From assembly GCF_003252725.1 (NCBI RefSeq), contig NZ_QEPO01000001.1, positions 186,001-250,000 on the forward strand: a DNA stretch of 64,000 nucleotides. Reading direction: 5' to 3'. The notes beneath the pieces are model-generated. The model had not been told where the DNA came from. It saw only the letters and a program-made list of their open reading frames with translations, and searched no databases. Made by a program: the position numbers and the translations under genes. Position 1 is the stretch's first letter; every line of letters begins with the position of its first letter. The stretch comes from Haemophilus parainfluenzae (GTDB lineage: Bacteria; Pseudomonadota; Gammaproteobacteria; Enterobacterales; Pasteurellaceae). Below are positions 59,471-64,000 of the stretch, piece after piece.

Positions 59471-60379
59471 ATGAAAAAAACATTATCAACTTTAGCACTT
59501 TCACTCTTTGCATTTGCCGGTATTGCACAAGCTGCAGATATTACCGTTGAAAATGCCGCTGGAAAGCAGGTTGTGCCACAAAATCCACAGCGAGTCATTG
59601 TGCTTGATTTTGGTGCGGCAGACACACTTCGTGCATTAGGTGTGCAAGATAAAATCGTGGGCTTCCCACAAAGTGGAAAAATTCCAAACTATCTTTCAGA
59701 ATTTGCAGACAAAAAATATAAGAATGTCGGTGATTTGAAAGAACAATCATTGGAGCAAATTAACGAACTCAATCCGGATTTGATCATTGCGTCTAAACGT
59801 CAAGAAAAAATGATCGACAAATTTAAAGAAATTGCACCAGTATTTAATGTTGAAAATGACTACAACAATTACTACCCGAGTTTTCAACAAAATGTGACCG
59901 CACTTGGTCAGATCTTTGGTAAAGAAAATGTTGCGAAAGAAAAACTTTCAGCATTAGAAAGTAAGGTTGACCTAGTCGCCAAAGATGCGAAGGACAAAAC
60001 AGCCTTATTGGTGTTGGTTAATGAAAGTAAAATCAGTGCCTTTGGTGACGGTTCTCGTTATGGTATGGTGTATCAAAAATTTGGTTTTAAACCGATTGAT
60101 GACAGCATCAAATCGTCTACGCACGGACAAAGTGTTGGTTTTGAATATATCTTAGAAAAAAATCCAGACTTTTTACTTGTCGTAGATCGTACAGCGGCCA
60201 TTACAGAAAAAGCCAACAATGCACAAAAAGTATTGGATAACGATATCATCAAACAAACCAAAGCATATAAAGATGGACACATTGTGTATCTTGATGCTGC
60301 CAATTGGTATCTTGCATTTGGTGGTTTAGAAAGCATGGAAATCATCGCACAAGAACTTGATCGTGCAGTGAAAAAATAA
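59471..60379 (+). CDS. Iron-siderophore substrate-binding protein (CeuE/VctP-like)
   Basis: Periplasmic class III binding protein, 302 aa. The signal peptide of about 21 residues ends AQA and no lipobox Cys is present, so it should be soluble rather than a lipoprotein. VIVLDFGAADTLRALGV and PDLIIASKRQ are family blocks. HGQSVGFEYI and NWYLAFGG place a His and a Tyr where CeuE uses H227 and Y288 to complete iron coordination of tetradentate catecholates. A ferric tetradentate siderophore or hydrolysis product is therefore the best guess for the ligand. Confidence 0.9.
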   Translation: MKKTLSTLALSLFAFAGIAQAADITVENAAGKQVVPQNPQRVIVLDFGAADTLRALGVQDKIVGFPQSGKIPNYLSEFADKKYKNVGDLKEQSLEQINELNPDLIIASKRQEKMIDKFKEIAPVFNVENDYNNYYPSFQQNVTALGQIFGKENVAKEKLSALESKVDLVAKDAKDKTALLVLVNESKISAFGDGSRYGMVYQKFGFKPIDDSIKSSTHGQSVGFEYILEKNPDFLLVVDRTAAITEKANNAQKVLDNDIIKQTKAYKDGHIVYLDAANWYLAFGGLESMEIIAQELDRAVKK

Positions 60380-60394
60380 TACAAAAAATCATCT

Positions 60395-60424
60395 AAAAGG
60401 GCAGTCAACGATTGCCCTTTTTAT
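60395..60424 (+). terminator. Terminator of the siderophore importer operon
   Basis: AAAAGGGCAGTC (60395-60406) / GATTGCCCTTTT (60410-60421) with an AAC loop and one G-U pair, followed by TAT; the T-tract is within the right arm. Confidence 0.85.
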
Positions 60425-60425
60425 A

Positions 60426-60466
60426 TGTAAATTAATCTTTACACATATCAATAAACTCCCTATTAT
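60426..60466 (+). promoter_or_regulatory. tyrR promoter overlapped by a perfect TyrR box
   Basis: TGTAAA-TTAATC-TTTACA (60426-60443) is an exact TGTAAA-N6-TTTACA TyrR box. Its right half, TTTACA, is also the -35, with TATTAT (60461-60466) 17 bp downstream. Bound TyrR would block RNA polymerase, so autorepression is expected. Confidence 0.88.
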
Positions 60467-60499
60467 ATCGGCATCATTCAATAAAATTGAGCTTATTTT

Positions 60500-61450
60500 A
60501 TGCTGACATTTAATCCACAAGATCCTTTCTCTTGCTTTGTCACTCAAAGCCTCTCCATGAAAAGTGCGGTCGAAAATGCACAACGTTTTGCGATGTTTGA
60601 TGTACCACTTTTAATTCAAGGTGAAACGGGCACAGGTAAAGACTTATTAGCAAAAGCTTGCCATTTTGCGAGCTTGCGCCGTGAGAAAAAATTCATTGCA
60701 GTAAACTGTGCAGGTTTGCCGGATGAAGATGCGGAAAGCGAAATGTTTGGGCGTAAAGTGGGTGACAGTGAAACCATCGGTTTTTTTGAATATGCTAACG
60801 AAGGCACGGTGTTGCTGGACGGTATTGCTGAGCTTTCATTAAGTTTACAGGCAAAATTATTACGTTTTTTAACCGATGGTTCTTTCCGTCGAGTAGGTGA
60901 AGAAAAAGAACATCATGCAAATGTTCGTGTGATTTGTACTTCACAAGAACCGATGGAAAAACTGTTAGAACAAGGGAAATTACGCAGTGATTTATTCCAT
61001 CGTTTAAATGTTTTAGCACTAAATGTGCCGCCATTGCGTGAGCGAGTGGAGGACATTCAGCCTTTAACCGAAGGTTTTTTACAAGAAATCAGCACACAGC
61101 TTAAGATTTCAATGCCGCAATATGAGGCTAATTTTTTAAATTATTTAAAAAGTCAGCCTTGGCAAGGTAATGTGCGAGAACTATACAATGTCTTGTATCG
61201 TGCCTGTTCCTTAGCAAAAAATAACCAGCTTGATATTGAAAGTTTAAATTTAAAACCTATACAAAGTGCGGTCATTTCTGTGGATGATTTTGGTGAGCAA
61301 ACCCTGGATGAGATCATGGGGCAATATGAGGCGAGTGTACTCCGCGCTTTTTATGCACAATATCCAAGTACGCGAAAATTGGCACAACGATTAGGCGTAT
61401 CACATACGGCGATTGCCAATAAATTAAAACAATACGGTATTAGTAAATAA
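60500..61450 (+). CDS. tyrR: Aromatic amino acid repressor TyrR (short form)
   Basis: Regulator of aromatic amino acid synthesis and transport. At 316 aa it lacks the roughly 190-residue N-terminal ACT-PAS part of E. coli TyrR (about 513 aa), as known for H. influenzae TyrR, which represses but does not activate. The AAA+ domain has Walker A GETGTGKD at 41-48; the sigma-54 GAFTGA loop is absent ([14 protein letters not shown]). The C-terminal Fis-type helix-turn-helix is [18 protein letters not shown]. Its 3' end overlaps hflX by 11 bp. Confidence 0.93.
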   Translation: MLTFNPQDPFSCFVTQSLSMKSAVENAQRFAMFDVPLLIQGETGTGKDLLAKACHFASLRREKKFIAVNCAGLPDEDAESEMFGRKVGDSETIGFFEYANEGTVLLDGIAELSLSLQAKLLRFLTDGSFRRVGEEKEHHANVRVICTSQEPMEKLLEQGKLRSDLFHRLNVLALNVPPLRERVEDIQPLTEGFLQEISTQLKISMPQYEANFLNYLKSQPWQGNVRELYNVLYRACSLAKNNQLDIESLNLKPIQSAVISVDDFGEQTLDEIMGQYEASVLRAFYAQYPSTRKLAQRLGVSHTAIANKLKQYGISK

Positions 61451-62795
61451 TTTCTGACAGGTTAGGGAATTGTTTACAAAGTTTGAGCCATTCGACTTTA
61501 TCAATTTGTACATTGAGGATAAATTCACCTTCATCTGAAATTTGCTCGTGACGAATGCTATCTAATTGATAGAGCGCATGGCGGATTTTGCCCTCTTGTG
61601 GGAGCAGCGTGAGGGTGAAAGAAAGTATCTCATTTTTCAACCGCACTTTAATGGCTTCAAGCAGTAGATCTAATCCTTTACCTGAATGTGCGGAAAGGTA
61701 AACGGCAACGGGCTTATTCTCGTCATCATATTCAATATGAGGCGCCACATTTTCCAATAAATCAATTTTGTTATACACCAATAATGCAGGCACTTTATCA
61801 GCCTTAATTTCTTCCAACACTAAATTCACAGCTTCAATATTTTCGATTTTTCGAGCATCTGCCGCATCGATGACGTGCAATAACAAACTGGCTTCGACCG
61901 TTTCTTGCAAGGTAGATTTAAAAGCGGAAACTAAATCATGGGGAAGTTGGCGAACGAAACCCACGGTATCGGCGAGAATTGCCGTACCAATATCTTGAAT
62001 TTGTAAACGTCTTAATGTGGGATCGAGGGTAGCAAAAAGCTGATCCGCCGCATAGACATTGGCTTGCGTGATGAAATTGAATAGTGTTGATTTCCCCGCA
62101 TTGGTATAACCCACTAAAGAAATGGTCGGAATATCCGCTTTTTGTCGGGTTTGGCGATTTTGATTGCGTTGTTTTTCGACTTTGGCCAAACGATTTTGCA
62201 ACTGTGCAATACGAACCTTGATTAAACGGCGATCTGTTTCTAATTGCGTTTCACCAGGACCTCGCAATCCAACCGCACCTTTTTGCTGATCTAAGCCGGT
62301 TTTTCGACGGACTAATCGAGTGGATAAATGCTTAAGTTGAGCTAATTCAACTTGCAATTTCCCTTCGTGCGAGCGGGCTCGTTGGGCAAAGATATCTAAA
62401 ATCACCCCCGTGCGATCCACTACTCGGCATTGGCAGATGCTTTCTAAATTACGGGTTTGTGCAGGGGTTAATTGATGATTCACCAAAACAACATCGGCAT
62501 CTAAGGCTTTTACTGCATCCGCAATTTCTTGTGCTTTTCCTTCACCGATAAAATATTTTGCTTGTGGTGTCGCTCGGCTCGTGGTGATGATTTGTAAAAT
62601 CTCAACATTGGCAGATTCTGCTAAAAGTTGGAATTCTTGTAAATCTTCAATGTTTTTATTTTGAGAAAAGAAAACATGCACGACGACAGCTTTATCTTTT
62701 GCTGATTGGCTATTGTCGCCTGTTTTAGATGACGAAAGTGCGGTTGAAATTTCAGGTGAATTTTCAACCGCACTTAAATTGATGAAATCATTCAT
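61440..62795 (-). CDS. hflX: Ribosome-associated GTPase HflX
   Basis: Splits stalled or stressed 70S ribosomes; follows hfq as in E. coli. At 451 aa it is about 25 longer than the E. coli protein, mostly from a polar Ser-rich N-terminal extension (1-35) whose DNA contains an inverted USS pair. The HflX domain ([30 protein letters not shown]) is followed by the G domain: GYTNAGKST near 237, DTVGF, NKID. No clear Shine-Dalgarno precedes the ATG, so the exact start is uncertain. Confidence 0.94.
   Translation of the reverse strand: MNDFINLSAVENSPEISTALSSSKTGDNSQSAKDKAVVVHVFFSQNKNIEDLQEFQLLAESANVEILQIITTSRATPQAKYFIGEGKAQEIADAVKALDADVVLVNHQLTPAQTRNLESICQCRVVDRTGVILDIFAQRARSHEGKLQVELAQLKHLSTRLVRRKTGLDQQKGAVGLRGPGETQLETDRRLIKVRIAQLQNRLAKVEKQRNQNRQTRQKADIPTISLVGYTNAGKSTLFNFITQANVYAADQLFATLDPTLRRLQIQDIGTAILADTVGFVRQLPHDLVSAFKSTLQETVEASLLLHVIDAADARKIENIEAVNLVLEEIKADKVPALLVYNKIDLLENVAPHIEYDDENKPVAVYLSAHSGKGLDLLLEAIKVRLKNEILSFTLTLLPQEGKIRHALYQLDSIRHEQISDEGEFILNVQIDKVEWLKLCKQFPNLSEIIY
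62736..62775. repeat. Perfect inverted USS pair inside the hflX 5' coding region
   Basis: AAGTGCGGTTGAAA (62736-62749) / TTTCAACCGCACTT (62762-62775), 14 bp with a 12-base loop; both arms carry an exact USS. Encodes part of the Ser-rich N-terminal extension. Confidence 0.95.
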
Positions 62796-62804
62796 TGAAC
62801 AGAA

Positions 62805-63089
62805 TTATTCTGCTTGTGTTTCTACTTCCGCTACAGCGTCAGATGTTTGTGCTGTATGATGACCGCCGTTATTATTGTGGTGAGAAACAGAACGTGCTGG
62901 AACCACAGTTGAAATAGCGTGTTTGTACACCATTTGATTAACAGTGTTTTTTAATAAAATCACGAATTGGTCGAATGATTCGATTTGACCCTGTAATTTA
63001 ATCCCATTAACGAGATAAATCGAAACAGGAATACGTTCACGGCGTAACGCATTCAAATAAGGATCTTGTAATGATTGTCCTTTTGCCAT
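62805..63089 (-). CDS. hfq: RNA chaperone Hfq
   Basis: Hexameric Sm-like protein pairing small RNAs with mRNAs. At 94 aa, [20 protein letters not shown] opens the protein. Sm1 ([19 protein letters not shown]) and Sm2 ([10 protein letters not shown]) are intact, with Q8, R16/R17, F42 and the YKH poly-U site visible; the tail is short and includes [16 protein letters not shown] precedes the ATG. It lies 9 bases before hflX. Confidence 0.97.
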   Translation of the reverse strand: MAKGQSLQDPYLNALRRERIPVSIYLVNGIKLQGQIESFDQFVILLKNTVNQMVYKHAISTVVPARSVSHHNNNGGHHTAQTSDAVAEVETQAE

Positions 63090-63175
63090 TTTGCTATCCT
63101 TTGTTGTTATATGTTAATTAATGATAGAAACGAGTTGTCTCCGTCATCAAATATAACAATAAACATTTTTCTTGT

Positions 63176-64000
63176 CTATGGGTTTATCTCTTTGCTTTCA
63201 TGCAGTTTTTTCAGAATTGCTTTCATTTTTTCGTCTAGTTGCGCATTGAGGCGTAATGTTTCACCCGTTTTAGGGTGCTCAAAGCGAATAGAAAACGCAT
63301 GTAAAAACAAGCGATTAAGCCCGATATCCTGCATATATTTATCGAATTCTTTATCACCGTATTTATCATCTAATGCAATCGGGTGGCCTGCATATTGAGT
63401 ATGAACTCGGATCTGATGGGTTCGACCTGTTACGGGTGAAGCTTTTACTAAGGTCGCATTTTGATAGCGTTCTTCAATGCTAAATCTAGTTTCCGAAGGT
63501 TTACCTTGTTCACTGACTTTAACGATGCGTTCGCCACTGGCCAGTTCATTTTTTAATAAAGGGGCTTGCACGACTTTTACATGAGATTGCCATTGGCCGC
63601 GTACGAGTGCGAGATAATCTTTTTGCACGGTTTTAACACGAAGTTGTTCGTGTAAGTTGCGTAAGGCAGAACGTTTTTTGGCGACTAATAAAATGCCCGA
63701 TGTATCTCTGTCTAAACGATGAACCAATTCTAAAAAACGAGCCTCTGGGCGTAATGCACGCAAGGCTTCAATCACGCCAAAATTCAAACCACTCCCGCCA
63801 TGAACCGCAATGCCGGAAGGTTTGTTCAATACTAATAAACAATCATCTTCAAAAATAATATGGCTTTCAAGGGAGGCGACTTTGTTCAAGTTTTTAGAAA
63901 TTGGGGCAGTATTTTTTTCAGAAACACGAACCGGTGGTACACGCACCACATCACCATTTTGCAATTTATATTCAGGTTTGATTCGCCCTTTGTTCACACG
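63176..64000 (-). CDS. rluC: 23S rRNA pseudouridine synthase C, partial (N-terminus outside window)
   Basis: Makes pseudouridine at 955, 2504 and 2580 of 23S rRNA in E. coli. The frame is open to the window edge; the GTG at 63997 is internal (VNKGRIKPEYKL, end of the S4 RNA-binding domain). About 275 C-terminal residues are present. The catalytic motif HRLDRDTSG, LNKPSGIAVHGGSG and PVTGRTHQIRVH are intact. An 85-base gap without a clear terminator separates it from hfq. Confidence 0.95.
   Translation of the reverse strand, partial: RVNKGRIKPEYKLQNGDVVRVPPVRVSEKNTAPISKNLNKVASLESHIIFEDDCLLVLNKPSGIAVHGGSGLNFGVIEALRALRPEARFLELVHRLDRDTSGILLVAKKRSALRNLHEQLRVKTVQKDYLALVRGQWQSHVKVVQAPLLKNELASGERIVKVSEQGKPSETRFSIEERYQNATLVKASPVTGRTHQIRVHTQYAGHPIALDDKYGDKEFDKYMQDIGLNRLFLHAFSIRFEHPKTGETLRLNAQLDEKMKAILKKLHESKEINP

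Overview
The window reads as a chromosomal segment of a Pasteurellaceae bacterium, most likely a Haemophilus species close to H. parainfluenzae. The main evidence is the DNA uptake signal sequence (USS) of the Hin dialect, AAGTGCGGT. I found 46 exact copies by eye, 23 in each orientation, about one per 1.4 kb, several of them as inverted pairs that form terminator hairpins. AT-rich coding sequence and the closeness of the proteins to H. influenzae and E. coli orthologues agree. The species call is an inference. The window is gene-dense, with no gene-free stretch above 300 bases, no prophage, no insertion sequence and no CRISPR array.

Layout. 1-12760: envelope biogenesis block pyrH(partial)-frr-ispC-uppS-cdsA-rseP-bamA-skp-lpxD-fabZ-lpxA-lpxB-rnhB (UMP kinase, ribosome recycling, isoprenoid carrier lipid, phospholipid, outer-membrane protein assembly, lipid A). 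12796-15610: a YfbS-type permease and a secreted protein with two LprI-like domains. 15653-19253: aspA (minus) divergent from groES-groEL. 19365-25942: ygfB-pepP, uspA, alaS-csrA, galU. 26056-30123: aqpZ, metJ and a copper module (cueR / copZ-copA). 30161-35926: cpxRA, bamE, yejK and yejL-yejM. 36117-39452: an amidohydrolase, four identical tRNA-Val(UAC) genes, gltX and tRNA-Ala(GGC). 39508-46771 (minus): slt-trpR-mtgA, yciC-yciB-yciA-yciI, purM-purN. 46925-50099: yfcZ, ompP1/fadL, ogt-mutH. 50115-56666: tilS, pdxY, accA, znuC-znuB (minus) and mepM. 56799-60379: a four-gene iron-siderophore ABC importer. 60500-64000: tyrR, hflX, hfq and partial rluC.

Regulation is unusually readable. I see a sigma-32 promoter before groES; a CRP/FNR-like site at -41.5 of the aspA promoter; a MerR-type operator with a 19-bp spacer before copZ-copA; Met boxes at metJ; a PurR box at purM; a FadR-like box at ompP1; a Fur-like box before the siderophore importer; and a perfect TyrR box over the -35 of tyrR. 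A triple GTAA repeat with 10-bp period between aqpZ and metJ looks like a CpxR site.

I found no clearly new multi-gene system. The best second-look items are a G10 homopolymer inside copA, where a one-base slip either way gives an early stop (candidate phase variation of copper export), the CpxR-like triple repeat, the recently duplicated LprI-domain gene, the siderophore importer placed between mepM and tyrR, and a perfect 14-bp inverted USS pair inside the hflX coding start.
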